A stretch of 10,203 nt of DNA from JBFWWW01 sp050245975. GTDB lineage: Bacteria > Pseudomonadota > Alphaproteobacteria > Rhizobiales > Hyphomicrobiaceae. Positions 1 to 6,607 of the stretch are shown piece after piece (positions within the stretch are counted from its first letter, which is position 1; every line of letters begins with the position of its first letter). A model generated the notes under the pieces. It saw only the letters and a program-made list of their open reading frames with translations. It did no database searches and was not told the origin of the DNA. The stretch spans positions 1 to 10,203 of the forward strand of contig JBFWWW010000146.1 of the NCBI GenBank assembly GCA_050245975.1, written 5' to 3'. A program made the position numbers and the translations under genes.

Positions 1-503
1 CCGCCAACGCGCTGGAGCTGATCGGCGGCTACGATATCGTTGCCGACGGCTCGGACAATTTCGCCACGCGCTACCTCGTCAGCGACGCCTGCTACCTCGC
101 GCGCAGGACGCTGGTGTTCGGCGCGGTGGGTCCCTTCGACGGCTATGTCTCCACCTTCAAGCCGCACCTTACGGCGGCCGACGGAACGCCTTATCCCAGC
201 TATCGCTGCCTGTTCCCGGATGCGCCGCCGGCGGGAACGGTGGCCAACTGCTCCGAGGTCGGTGTCCTCGGTGCGGTCGTCGGCGTCGTCGGGACGCTGC
301 AGGCGGTCGAGGTGCTGAAGGAGCTGCTCGACATCGGCGAGACGCTGGCGGGCCGGCTGCTGATCTACGATGCGCTTTCGACGCGTTTCCAGCAGGTGAC
401 GGTGCCCTACGATCCGGACAACCCGCTCTCCGGGCGCAGCCCGACCATCACCGACCTGTCGCGCCATGAGGGACAGGCCTCCGACGCGACGTGCGCGGCG
501 TGA
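1..503 (+). CDS. MoeB/ThiF/HesA-family adenylyltransferase, 5' end missing
   Basis: C-terminal part of an E1-like enzyme that adenylates the C-terminal glycine of a small ubiquitin-like sulfur carrier (MoaD or ThiS type) for molybdopterin or thiamin synthesis. It is open at the left edge; reading frame 3 is coding from the first bases. The visible part begins within the nucleotide-binding fold: DGSDNFATRYL matches the conserved DxxDNFxxR motif of the family. The candidate catalytic Cys lies at 249-251 in NCSEVGVLG, and the helix that follows (VVGTLQAVEVLKELL) is typical. Three of the four usual structural zinc Cys positions are replaced: SYRC at 198-209 instead of CYRC, and NPLSG at 420-434 instead of CPxCG. 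The missing N-terminal half should hold the GxGxxG ATP loop. Family assignment is firm; MoeB versus ThiF cannot be decided here. The stop overlaps the start of the HAD gene, suggesting co-transcription. Confidence 0.88.
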   Translation, partial: ANALELIGGYDIVADGSDNFATRYLVSDACYLARRTLVFGAVGPFDGYVSTFKPHLTAADGTPYPSYRCLFPDAPPAGTVANCSEVGVLGAVVGVVGTLQAVEVLKELLDIGETLAGRLLIYDALSTRFQQVTVPYDPDNPLSGRSPTITDLSRHEGQASDATCAA

Positions 504-1246
504 CGCGCGCCCATCCCACGATCAAGGGCGTCCTGTTCGACAAGGACGGGACGCTCATCGACTACGGCCGCACCTGGATCCCCATCAACCGCGAGGTGGC
601 GCTGTTCGCAGCCGGCGGCGACCCGGTCGTGGCGGACAGGCTGCTCGCCATCGGCGGCCACGATCCCGAGACCGACAGGGTGACGCCCGGCAGCGAGCTG
701 GCAGGGGGCAGCGTGGCCGAGCTGGCGGACCTGTTTGCGGCACATCTCGGCGCCGACGCCCCGCCGCATCTCGAAACGGAGATCGATCGCCTGTTCCGCG
801 AAGGCGGCGCGCGGCATTCCGTGCTCCTGCCCGGCGTGATCGAGACGCTGACGGTGCTGAGGCAGCGCGGGCTGGCCATCGGGCTTGCCACCAACGATTC
901 CGTCGGCGGGCTGACGTCCTCGCTCGCCGATCACGGCGTGCTGCCGCTGCTGGATTTCAGTGTGGGCTGCGATTCGGGCTTCGGCACCAAGCCCGAGCCG
1001 GGGATGGTGCTGGCCTTCTGCGCGGCGATGGGACTGACCGCGGCCGAGGTGGCCGTCGTCGGCGATTCCGTCCACGATCTCGACATGGCGCGGCGGGCGG
1101 GAGCCGGCCTTGCCGTCGGCGTGCTGTCGGGGACAGGCACCCGCGACGACCTGGGCCCGGTGGCCGACGTGCTGCTCGCCGACGTGCGCGCGCTGCTGAC
1201 GCTCGATGCCGGGGTGGCCGTGCTGGGCGACGGCGAGAGCGTCTAG
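491..1246 (+). CDS. HAD-superfamily hydrolase, phosphoglycolate-phosphatase-like
   Basis: Soluble Mg-dependent phosphatase of the haloacid dehalogenase superfamily, probably acting on a small phosphorylated metabolite; the substrate is not predictable. All four HAD motifs are visible (numbering from the GTG at 491): motif I FDKDGTLID with nucleophile D17 and acid D19, motif II LATND with T134, motif III GTKPEP with K167, motif IV VVGDSVHDLDMA with D192 and D196. Residues about 30-115 form the helical cap (C1) expected of the Gph/PGP-like branch. The length, about 250 residues, is normal. There is no ATG start. GTG at 491 is loosely served by AGG at 475-477; the GTG at 500 would give a 4-base GTGA overlap with the upstream stop. 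Either way it is coupled to the MoeB-like gene. The stop codon is the last sequence before the N gap, so what follows it is unknown. Confidence 0.87.
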   Translation: MRGVTRAHPTIKGVLFDKDGTLIDYGRTWIPINREVALFAAGGDPVVADRLLAIGGHDPETDRVTPGSELAGGSVAELADLFAAHLGADAPPHLETEIDRLFREGGARHSVLLPGVIETLTVLRQRGLAIGLATNDSVGGLTSSLADHGVLPLLDFSVGCDSGFGTKPEPGMVLAFCAAMGLTAAEVAVVGDSVHDLDMARRAGAGLAVGVLSGTGTRDDLGPVADVLLADVRALLTLDAGVAVLGDGESV

Positions 1247-1346
1247 NNNNNNNNNNNNNNNNNNNNNNNNNNNNNNNNNNNNNNNNNNNNNNNNNNNNNN
1301 NNNNNNNNNNNNNNNNNNNNNNNNNNNNNNNNNNNNNNNNNNNNNN
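1247..1346. other. Assembly gap of exactly 100 N
   Basis: A run of exactly 100 N, the usual placeholder for a scaffold gap of unknown true size. The left flank ends on the TAG of the HAD gene. The right flank starts inside the 3' end of the minus-strand dehydrogenase. Real distance, any genes inside, and even the adjacency of the two sides are unproven. Reading frames that appear to run through it have no meaning. Confidence 0.98.
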
Positions 1347-2338
1347 ACGCGGTCCGGCGGGGTGTGCCCGTCGAGGAAGGTCTTGATGTTGATGATGACC
1401 TTCTCGCCCATGTCGATGCGGCCTTCGAGCGTCGCGCTGCCCATGTGCGGCAGGGCCACGACGCGGTCGCTGGCGATGAGCTTCGGATTGACGGCCGGCT
1501 CGTGCTCGAAGACGTCGAGCCCGGCGCCGGCGATGGCGCCCGCCTCGATCATGCGCGCCAGCTCGTTCTCGTCGATCACCTCGCCGCGCGACGTGTTGAC
1601 GATGTAGGCGCTCGGCTTGAGCAGCTTCAGGCGCCGCGCCGACAGCAGGTGGAATGTCGCCGGCGTGTGCGGACAGTTGATGGAGATGATGTCCATCCGG
1701 CTGAGCATCTGGTCGAGGCTTTCCCAGTAGGTCGCCTCGAGCTCCTGCTCCACCGATTCGGCCACGCGGCGCCGGTTGTGATAATGGATCTGCAGGCCGA
1801 ACGCCCGCGCACGGCGCGCGACGGCCTGGCCGATGCGCCCCATCCCGATGATGCCGAGCCGCCGGCCCCAGATACGGTGGCCGAGCATCCACGTCGGCGA
1901 CCAGCCGGTCCAGTGCGTGCGCGGGTCCTTCATGAAGGCCGTGCCCTCGGCCAGCCGGCGCGGCACGGCGAGGAGAAGGGCCATGGTCATGTCGGCCGTA
2001 TCTTCCGTCAGCACGCCGGGCGTGTTGGTGACGGTGATGCCGCGGTTGCGCGCGGTGTCGAGGTCGATGTTGTCGACGCCGGTGCCGAACTGGGCAATGA
2101 GCTTGAGCTGCGGGCCGCTCTGCGACAGGATCGCGCGGTCGATGCGGTCGGTCACCGTCGGCACGAGGACATGGGCTTCCTTGACCGCCGCCACCATCTG
2201 CGCCTGGGTCAGGGGCGCGTCCTCGTCGTTGAGACGGGCGTCGAACAGCTCCCGCATGCGTGTTTCCACGGCCTCGGGCAGCTTGCGGGTGACAATCACC
2301 AGCGGTTTCTTGGAGGGCGTTGGGGCGGACGTTGGCAT
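1347..2338 (-). CDS. D-2-hydroxyacid dehydrogenase (glyoxylate/hydroxypyruvate reductase type), 3' end lost in gap
   Basis: NAD(P)H-dependent reductase of short 2-oxoacids such as glyoxylate or hydroxypyruvate, cytosolic. 330 codons are visible, ending ...GHTPPDR; relatives end a few residues later, so only a handful of codons is missing. The substrate domain is split (about 1-115 and 300-330) around the NAD-binding domain with GMGRIG at 165-170. The catalytic triad is present: R251 in NTSRGEVID, E280 in FEHEP, H298 in LPHMGS. After the second beta strand of the Rossmann fold the sequence is HYHNRRR, without the acidic residue that selects NAD, which suggests NADPH use. ATG at 2336-2338 is chosen because homology starts at KKPLVIVTRK and AAGG lies about 12 bases upstream; the frame is open further upstream but reads as nonsense. 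It is divergent from the SH3 gene. Alternative: another DdhA/SerA-like 2-hydroxyacid dehydrogenase. Confidence 0.88.
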
Positions 2339-2406
2339 GGCGAACGATCGAACCTTGCGAGATGGTGCAACGCGGACGGCCGGAATAGGCGCGCCGGGCG
2401 ACGACT

Positions 2407-2435
2407 TGTCTAACAGAAGCCCGGATTGATGACAA
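2407..2435 (-). promoter_or_regulatory. Candidate sigma70-type promoter of the dehydrogenase gene
   Basis: Read on the minus strand: TTGTCA (2430-2435), 17-base spacer, TAGACA (2407-2412). This would start transcription near 2399, giving a leader of about 60 bases before the ATG at 2338. It lies in an A/T-richer patch (a run of seven A on the plus strand at 2434-2440) of a divergent intergenic region. Prediction from consensus only. Confidence 0.4.
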
Positions 2436-2516
2436 AAAAATAGACGGCGATGCGGGGCCGCGCCGGTCATGCGGCTGGGCCTTGATGTGGCCGGCAAATC
2501 ATGGTTGTCCGATAGC

Positions 2517-3086
2517 ATGGCGGCGCGAATGGTACGGGCGGCAGGAGCGTGGCGGAGGGTGCCCGGCATCTTCGGGCCGGTGCTGCTTGCCCTCGCGGGC
2601 TGCCTCGTCCTGCCCATCGTCGCAGCCGCGGCCGCAGATGCGCCCGAGGCGACCGGGCTGCCGCTTCCCCGCTTCGTCAGTCTCAAGTCGGATCGCGTGA
2701 ACCTGCGGCAGGGGCCGGGCACCGACTATGCCGCCGTCTGGATCTACCGCCGCGTCGGTCTGCCGGTCGAGGTGCTGCGCGAGTTCGAGGGCTGGCGCCA
2801 GGTGCGGGACTCGGAGGGCACGACCGGCTGGGTTCTCGGCGCCATGCTGTCGGGACGGCGCACGGTGCTCGTGCTGCCGTGGGACGCCAAATCCGGCGGC
2901 ACGGGAGTCCAGCTGCGCGACGACGACAACGAGCGCGCGCATCCGGTTGCGCGGCTCGAGCCCGGCGTGGTTGCCAGCGTGATCGGATGCGACGGCACGT
3001 GGTGCCGCATCTCGGTCGACCGCTATCGCGGCTACGTCGAGCAGTCGAAGCTGTGGGGTGTCTACAAGGGCGAGGTGATCCGCTAG
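2517..3086 (+). CDS. Exported protein with two bacterial SH3-like domains (SH3_4/DUF1058 type)
   Basis: Probably a periplasmic protein binding peptidoglycan or another envelope component; no enzymatic motif. From the ATG at 2517: basic n-region (RAAGAWRR), hydrophobic stretch about 18-40 ending AAAAADA, a good signal-peptidase I site. An LAGC at 26-29 resembles a lipobox, but the hydrophobic segment continues beyond it, so I favour cleavage after the Ala run. The first SH3 repeat is about 53-112 (SDRVNLRQGPGTDY, then GWRQVRDSEGTTGWVLGAML). A second, more divergent one is about 127-182 (VQLRDDDNERAHPVARLEPG, CRISVDRYRGYVEQS). The two Cys at 158 and 163 could form a disulfide. The start is uncertain: ATGs at 2469, 2517 and 2529 are all in frame and none has a strong Shine-Dalgarno; 2517 or 2529 gives a normal signal peptide. 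It converges on irr with only 19 bases between the stops. Confidence 0.8.
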   Translation: MAARMVRAAGAWRRVPGIFGPVLLALAGCLVLPIVAAAAADAPEATGLPLPRFVSLKSDRVNLRQGPGTDYAAVWIYRRVGLPVEVLREFEGWRQVRDSEGTTGWVLGAMLSGRRTVLVLPWDAKSGGTGVQLRDDDNERAHPVARLEPGVVASVIGCDGTWCRISVDRYRGYVEQSKLWGVYKGEVIR

Positions 3087-3105
3087 CCCGGACGGGCAGC
3101 TGCGA

Positions 3106-3534
3106 TCAGCGCTTGACCAGCCGGACGACCACGTCGATGTGGCTGACCTTCATGCCGTCGGGCGGCTCCGGCAGACCGTCGACGCGCACCGTGTCGCCGG
3201 GGATGTCGAGCAGCTTGCCTTCGTGCTCGATGTAGTAGTGGTTGTGATTGGACGTGTTGGTGTCGAAGTAGGCGCGATCGCCGTCGATCGCCAGCTCGCG
3301 CAGCAGCCCGGCTTTCTGGAACTGATGCAGCGTGTTGTAGACCGTCGCCAGCGATACGACCTCGCCGGCCTTGACGGCTTCCTCATGCAGCTTTTCGGCC
3401 GTCACGTGCCGGTCGCCGTTCCCGAACAGCAGCGTGCCGAGGGCGACGCGCTGGCGCGTCGGCCGCAAGCCGGCTCGCTGGAGCAGCTGGGGAATGGTTT
3501 CGGCGTGAACGTGAACAGGCGCTTTGTGCGTCAT
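3106..3534 (-). CDS. irr: Irr, Fur-family iron/haem-responsive transcriptional regulator
   Basis: DNA-binding regulator that in Rhizobiales controls iron-responsive genes according to haem status. 142 residues, normal for Irr. Winged helix at about 15-82: RAGLRPTRQR, then SLATVYNTLHQFQKAGLLREL, the recognition-helix region typical of Fur proteins. The dimerisation domain follows, with the Irr-specific stretch FDTNTSNHNHYYIE (90-103) and C-terminus GMKVSHIDVVVRL. There are no CxxC zinc motifs, which argues against Fur, Zur and PerR. The N-terminal GCPWHD-type haem motif known from Bradyrhizobium Irr is absent. The histidine cluster reads H97-N98-H99, where characterised Irr proteins have three consecutive His. 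Start ATG 3532-3534: homology begins here, although the Shine-Dalgarno is weak. It is divergent from fabA across 274 bases, an arrangement I recall from other Rhizobiales. Confidence 0.9.
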   Translation of the reverse strand: MTHKAPVHVHAETIPQLLQRAGLRPTRQRVALGTLLFGNGDRHVTAEKLHEEAVKAGEVVSLATVYNTLHQFQKAGLLRELAIDGDRAYFDTNTSNHNHYYIEHEGKLLDIPGDTVRVDGLPEPPDGMKVSHIDVVVRLVKR

Positions 3535-3604
3535 CGATCCGGCAACTGACAGCGATTGAACAACAGAACAAAAAGCGGCTTCACGTTCCCGTGTCCGCCA
3601 CGCG

Positions 3605-3633
3605 ACTATAAGGGTCGTGGGGGCGGTGCGCAA
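3605..3633 (-). promoter_or_regulatory. Candidate irr promoter
   Basis: On the minus strand TTGCGC (3628-3633), 17-base spacer, TATAGT (3605-3610), a fair match to the alphaproteobacterial sigma70 consensus. Predicted start near 3598, leader of about 63 bases before the irr ATG. I saw no TTTAGAA-type iron control element (ICE) palindrome overlapping it. Confidence 0.45.
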
Positions 3634-3652
3634 TACATACTGCAGAAGTCGG

Positions 3653-3707
3653 AAATCCCCTCGCCGGCAGCGTAAATGCCCGGTTCCGGCCAGTCGCGAG
3701 GGGTTTT
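3653..3707. repeat. Inverted repeat between irr and fabA
   Basis: AAATCCCCTCGC (3653-3664) and GCGAGGGGTTTT (3696-3707) are inverted copies matching at 11 of 12 positions, 31 bases apart. A second, competing pair is perfect: CTCGCCGGC (3660-3668) with GCCGGCGAG (3709-3717). The right arms overlap the predicted fabA -35 box, so this could be an operator or mutually exclusive RNA/DNA structures. No known regulator site is recognised. Confidence 0.45.
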
Positions 3708-3732
3708 GGCCGGCGAGCCTGTGTGTTAGGTA
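3704..3732 (+). promoter_or_regulatory. Weak candidate fabA operon promoter
   Basis: TTTTGG (3704-3709), 17-base spacer, TAGGTA (3727-3732). Right spacing, but both boxes are poor matches. Position is suitable: about 70 bases of leader before the fabA ATG. Offered only as the best visible candidate. Confidence 0.22.
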
Positions 3733-3808
3733 ACCACTCGATTTGGCTGGCCAAGAGGCGGGTTCCACGCGAAGAGGACCCGCGAAGAAGGGAAGAGACA
3801 ACCGGGTC

Positions 3809-4351
3809 ATGGCAGAGCGCCGTTCAAGCTACGACTACCAGGACCTCCTGAGATGCGGCCGTGGCGAGCTGTTCGGGGCCGGAAATGCCCAGCTACCCCT
3901 GCCGCCCATGCTGATGTTCGACCGCATTTCGAGCGTAACGGAAACCGGCGGGGCGCATGGCAAGGGCCAGATCGTCGCGGAGCTCAAGGTGGCCGGGAAC
4001 CCGGATCTCGAATGGTTCTTCGCCTGCCACTTCAAGGGCGATCCGGTCATGCCGGGATGCCTCGGCCTCGATGCCCTGTGGCAGATGACGGGCTTCTACC
4101 TCGGCTGGCTCGGCGCGCCGGGCAAGGGGCGCGCGCTCGGCGTCGGCGAGGTCAAGCTCACCGGCATGGTCACGCCGGCCACCGGCGCGCTACAGTACGT
4201 GGTCGATTTCAAGCGCGTCATCATGCGTCGGCTGAAGATGGCGATCGCTGACGGCGTGGTGAAGGCGGACGGGCAGGTCATCTACTCGGCGACCGAACTC
4301 AGGGTCGGTCTGTTCGAGCCCGGCGCCGAGGCCGCGGCGGAAAAGGCCTGA
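3809..4351 (+). CDS. fabA: FabA, 3-hydroxydecanoyl-ACP dehydratase/isomerase
   Basis: Cytosolic type II fatty-acid enzyme: dehydrates beta-hydroxyacyl-ACP and, at C10, isomerises trans-2- to cis-3-decenoyl-ACP, the branch point to unsaturated fatty acids. 180 residues (E. coli 172), single hot-dog fold. The catalytic pair is H74 in CHFKGDPVMPG and D88 in CLGLDALWQ, spaced 14 residues as in E. coli FabA (H70/D84). Other near-identical blocks: GRGELFG, GKGRALGVGEVK, FKRVIMRRL. The CLGLDALWQ signature and the fabB partner directly downstream separate it from FabZ. ATG 3809 is chosen because homology starts at MAERRSSYDYQDLL and a GGGAAGAG ribosome site precedes it; an in-frame upstream start at 3743 adds no conserved sequence. 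It heads the fabA-fabB-fabI run, with 57 bases to fabB. Confidence 0.96.
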   Translation: MAERRSSYDYQDLLRCGRGELFGAGNAQLPLPPMLMFDRISSVTETGGAHGKGQIVAELKVAGNPDLEWFFACHFKGDPVMPGCLGLDALWQMTGFYLGWLGAPGKGRALGVGEVKLTGMVTPATGALQYVVDFKRVIMRRLKMAIADGVVKADGQVIYSATELRVGLFEPGAEAAAEKA

Positions 4352-4354
4352 GAC

Positions 4355-4374
4355 CGGGCCGCGCGGGCCGCGGC
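4355..4374 (+). repeat. Tandem 9-base repeat and GC hairpin between fabA and fabB
   Basis: CGGGCCGCG occurs twice in tandem (4355-4363, 4364-4372). The same bases can fold: GCCGCG (4358-4363) pairs with CGCGGC (4369-4374) around a 5-base loop. No U tract follows, so it is not a classical terminator; an intercistronic RNA hairpin is possible. Confidence 0.45.
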
Positions 4375-4408
4375 TGCATCAAGACGAATTCGAGCGGAGA
4401 AGCTGGCA

Positions 4409-5638
4409 ATGAGACGGGTGGCGGTCACGGGCATGGGTGTCGTTTCCTCGATCGGAAACACGACCCAGGAAGTCCTGGCCTCGCTCCGCGAGGCAAAGTC
4501 CGGGATCGTGCACGCCGAGAAGTACGCCGAGCTCGGCTTCCGCTGCCAGGTGCATGGCGACCCGAAGCTGGAATGGCAGGACATGGTGCCGCGCAAGCCG
4601 AAGCGGTTCATGGAAGCCGGCGCGGGCTGGAATTACGTGGCGATGGATCAGGCGATCCGGGACGCGGGCCTGGAGCCGAAGGACGTCGTCAACGAGCGCA
4701 CCGGCATCATCATGGGTTCAGGCGGCCCCTCGACGCGGGCCATCGTCTGGTCGGCCGACACCGCGCGCGAGAAGGAGCCGAAGAAGGTCGGCCCCTTCGA
4801 GGTGACGAAGGGCATGTGCTCGGGACCGTCCGCGACGCTGGCGACGGCGTTCCAGATCAAGGGCGTCAACTACTCGATCTCCTCGGCCTGCGCGACCTCG
4901 GCGCACTGCATCGGCAACGCCGCCGAGATGATCCAGTGGGGCAAGCAGGACGTCATGTTCGCCGGCGGCTGCGAGGAGCTCGACTGGACGCTGTCCGTCC
5001 TGTTCGACGCCATGGGCGCCATGTCGACGCGCTACAACGCGACGCCGGCCAAGGCGAGCCGCGCCTACGACGCCAATCGCGACGGGTTCGTGATCGCGGG
5101 CGGGGCGGGTGTGCTCGTGCTCGAGGAGCTGAGCCGCGCCAAGGCGCGGGGGGCGCGGATCTATGCCGAGATCACAGGCTACGGCGCGACGTCCGACGGG
5201 TTCGACATGGTGGCGCCGTCGGGCGAGGGCGCGGCGCGCTGCATGCGCCTGGCCATGCAGGGTTTCGACGGCAAGAGCACCCCGGCGCTGGACTACATCA
5301 ACCCGCACGCCACCTCGACGCCGGTCGGCGACCTGAAGGAGATCGAGGCCATCCGCGAGGTGTTCGGCAACAAGATCCCGCCGATCTCGGCCACCAAGTC
5401 TCTCACCGGGCATTCGCTCGGCGCCATCGGCGTGCAGGAGGCGATCTTCTCGCTGCTGATGATGACGAACGGCTTCATTTGCGAAAGCGCCAACATAGAG
5501 GAACTCGACCCGGCCTTCGCCGATATCCCCATCGTGCGCGAGCGCAAGGACGGCGCGACGCTCGGCTGCGTGATGTCGAACAGCTTCGGTTTAGGCGGCA
5601 CCAACGCCAGCCTGATCTTCAGTCGCCACGACGTGTGA
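4409..5638 (+). CDS. fabB: FabB, beta-ketoacyl-ACP synthase I
   Basis: Condenses acyl-ACP with malonyl-ACP; FabB elongates the cis-3-decenoyl-ACP made by FabA and so commits carbon to unsaturated fatty acids. 409 residues, close to E. coli FabB (406). Thiolase fold. The catalytic triad is clear: C161 in SSACATSAH, H300 in NPHATSTPVGD, H335 in KSLTGHSLGA, with conserved K330; the spacing equals that of E. coli C163/H298/H333. The C-terminal NSFGLGGTNAS glycine loop is intact. Only small deviation: HATSTPVGD where E. coli has HGTSTPVGD. ATG 4409 has a good ribosome site (GGAGA 4396-4400). Strict pairing with fabA identifies it as FabB, not FabF. 45 bases separate it from fabI. Confidence 0.95.
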   Translation: MRRVAVTGMGVVSSIGNTTQEVLASLREAKSGIVHAEKYAELGFRCQVHGDPKLEWQDMVPRKPKRFMEAGAGWNYVAMDQAIRDAGLEPKDVVNERTGIIMGSGGPSTRAIVWSADTAREKEPKKVGPFEVTKGMCSGPSATLATAFQIKGVNYSISSACATSAHCIGNAAEMIQWGKQDVMFAGGCEELDWTLSVLFDAMGAMSTRYNATPAKASRAYDANRDGFVIAGGAGVLVLEELSRAKARGARIYAEITGYGATSDGFDMVAPSGEGAARCMRLAMQGFDGKSTPALDYINPHATSTPVGDLKEIEAIREVFGNKIPPISATKSLTGHSLGAIGVQEAIFSLLMMTNGFICESANIEELDPAFADIPIVRERKDGATLGCVMSNSFGLGGTNASLIFSRHDV

Positions 5639-5651
5639 CGGGTAACAAGAA

Positions 5652-5667
5652 CGCACCGCGCGGTGCG
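5652..5667. repeat. Perfect 16-base palindrome between fabB and fabI
   Basis: CGCACCGCGCGGTGCG equals its own reverse complement. As RNA it folds into a 6-bp stem with a GCGC loop, ending three bases before the fabI ribosome site (GGATGAG from 5671). It could be a dimeric-protein operator or an RNA element affecting fabI translation or mRNA ends. Function unknown; no terminator U-run. Confidence 0.55.
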
Positions 5668-5683
5668 ATGGGATGAGCCAGAC

Positions 5684-6550
5684 ATGACAATGGATATCGC
5701 CAAGCCAGGACCCCTGTTGCAGGGCAAGCGCGGCCTCATCATGGGCGTCGCCAACGACCGCTCGATCGCCTGGGGCATCGCCCGCGTGGCCGCCGGCCAG
5801 GGCGCCAAGCTCGCCTTCACCTACCAGGGCGACGCCTTCGGCCGCCGCGCCATCCCGCTGGCGCAGTCGGTCAATTCCGAGATCATCGTGTCGTGCGACG
5901 TGTCCGACATCGCCAGCGTCGACAACGTGTTCGCCGAGATCAAGGACAAGTGGGGCGGGCTCGATTTCGTCGTGCACGCGCTCGCCTTCTCCGACCGCCG
6001 CGAGCTGCACGGCCGCTATTCGGATACCTCGCGCGACAACTTCACCAACACGATGGTGATCTCCTGCTTCTCCTTCACCGAGATCGCGCGCCGCGCCGCG
6101 CCGCTGATGAGCAACGGCGGCTCGCTGCTGACGCTCACCTACGGCGGCTCGATGCGCGTGGTGCCGTCCTACAACGTGATGGGCGTCGCCAAGGCCGCGC
6201 TGGAAGCGTCGGTGCGCTATCTCGCTGCCGACTTCGGACCGGACGGCATTCGCGTCAACGCGCTGTCGGCGGGCCCGATGCGCACGCTCGCCGGCGCCGG
6301 CATCTCGGACGCGCGCACGATCTTCAATTTCCAGGGCGATCACGCGCCGCTGCGCCGCACGCCGACGCTCGACGAGGTGGGCGGGGCCGCGCTCTACCTG
6401 CTGTCGGACATGTCGGGCGCGGTGACGGGCGAGGTGCACTACGTCGACTGCGGCTACAACGTCGTCGCGATGCCGACGCTGGAGGCGCTCAAGGCGCAGG
6501 AGGCCGAGGCCACGGCCGCGCGCGGCTCCAAGGCCGACGCCGCGGAATAA
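5684..6550 (+). CDS. fabI: FabI, enoyl-ACP reductase (NADH)
   Basis: Short-chain dehydrogenase that reduces trans-2-enoyl-ACP, the last step of each fatty-acid elongation cycle. 288 residues, Rossmann fold: MGVANDRSIAWGIA (20-33) is the FabI form of the dinucleotide loop. Catalytic Y163 and K170 lie in SYNVMGVAK (Y-x6-K), with Y153 in LTYGGS ten residues before, as in E. coli Y146/Y156/K163. The rhizobial-type blocks VSAGP/LSAGPMRTLAGAGI, APLRRTPT and GEVHYVDCGYN are present. The position corresponding to E. coli Gly93, part of the triclosan pocket, is Ala (HALAFSD, A101). A charged, Ala-rich tail of about 20 residues ends the protein. Start ATG 5684 has GGATGAG about 7 bases upstream; an in-frame GTG at 5663 is less likely. 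Co-directional with fabA and fabB. Confidence 0.95.
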   Translation: MTMDIAKPGPLLQGKRGLIMGVANDRSIAWGIARVAAGQGAKLAFTYQGDAFGRRAIPLAQSVNSEIIVSCDVSDIASVDNVFAEIKDKWGGLDFVVHALAFSDRRELHGRYSDTSRDNFTNTMVISCFSFTEIARRAAPLMSNGGSLLTLTYGGSMRVVPSYNVMGVAKAALEASVRYLAADFGPDGIRVNALSAGPMRTLAGAGISDARTIFNFQGDHAPLRRTPTLDEVGGAALYLLSDMSGAVTGEVHYVDCGYNVVAMPTLEALKAQEAEATAARGSKADAAE

Positions 6551-6565
6551 CGGGCAGGTCCGGCC

Positions 6566-6579
6566 TCCCGACACCGGGA
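6566..6579 (+). repeat. Short hairpin between fabI and murI
   Basis: TCCCG (6566-6570), loop ACAC, CGGGA (6575-6579): a perfect 5-bp stem with a tetraloop, 16 bases after the fabI stop. Small enough to arise by chance in GC-rich DNA; noted because the two preceding junctions of the same gene run also carry hairpins. Confidence 0.3.
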
Positions 6580-6607
6580 CGGCGTGCCGCTTCGCACCGA
6601 GGCCGCG

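Noticed and set aside
1364..2413. Plus-strand open frame of about 350 codons opposite the dehydrogenase.
   Set aside because: Mirror of the real minus-strand gene in GC-rich DNA; composition dominated by Arg, Ala, Asp, His and Val with no recognisable motif.
407..2722. A very long minus-strand reading frame crossing the 100-N gap, which would fuse the dehydrogenase to sequence antisense to the HAD and MoeB-like genes.
   Set aside because: It is held open by the N run; sequence on the left of the gap is low-complexity antisense of real genes, and real homology spans only 1347-2338.
3535..3808. A TTTAGAA...TTCTAAA-type Irr/ICE box between irr and fabA.
   Set aside because: Searched by eye on both strands; no convincing match found.
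4573..5676. Long second-frame plus-strand reading frame inside fabB, and similar frames inside fabI and murI.
   Set aside because: Arg/Gly/Ala-rich shadow frames; the fab and mur proteins in the other frame carry complete catalytic motifs.
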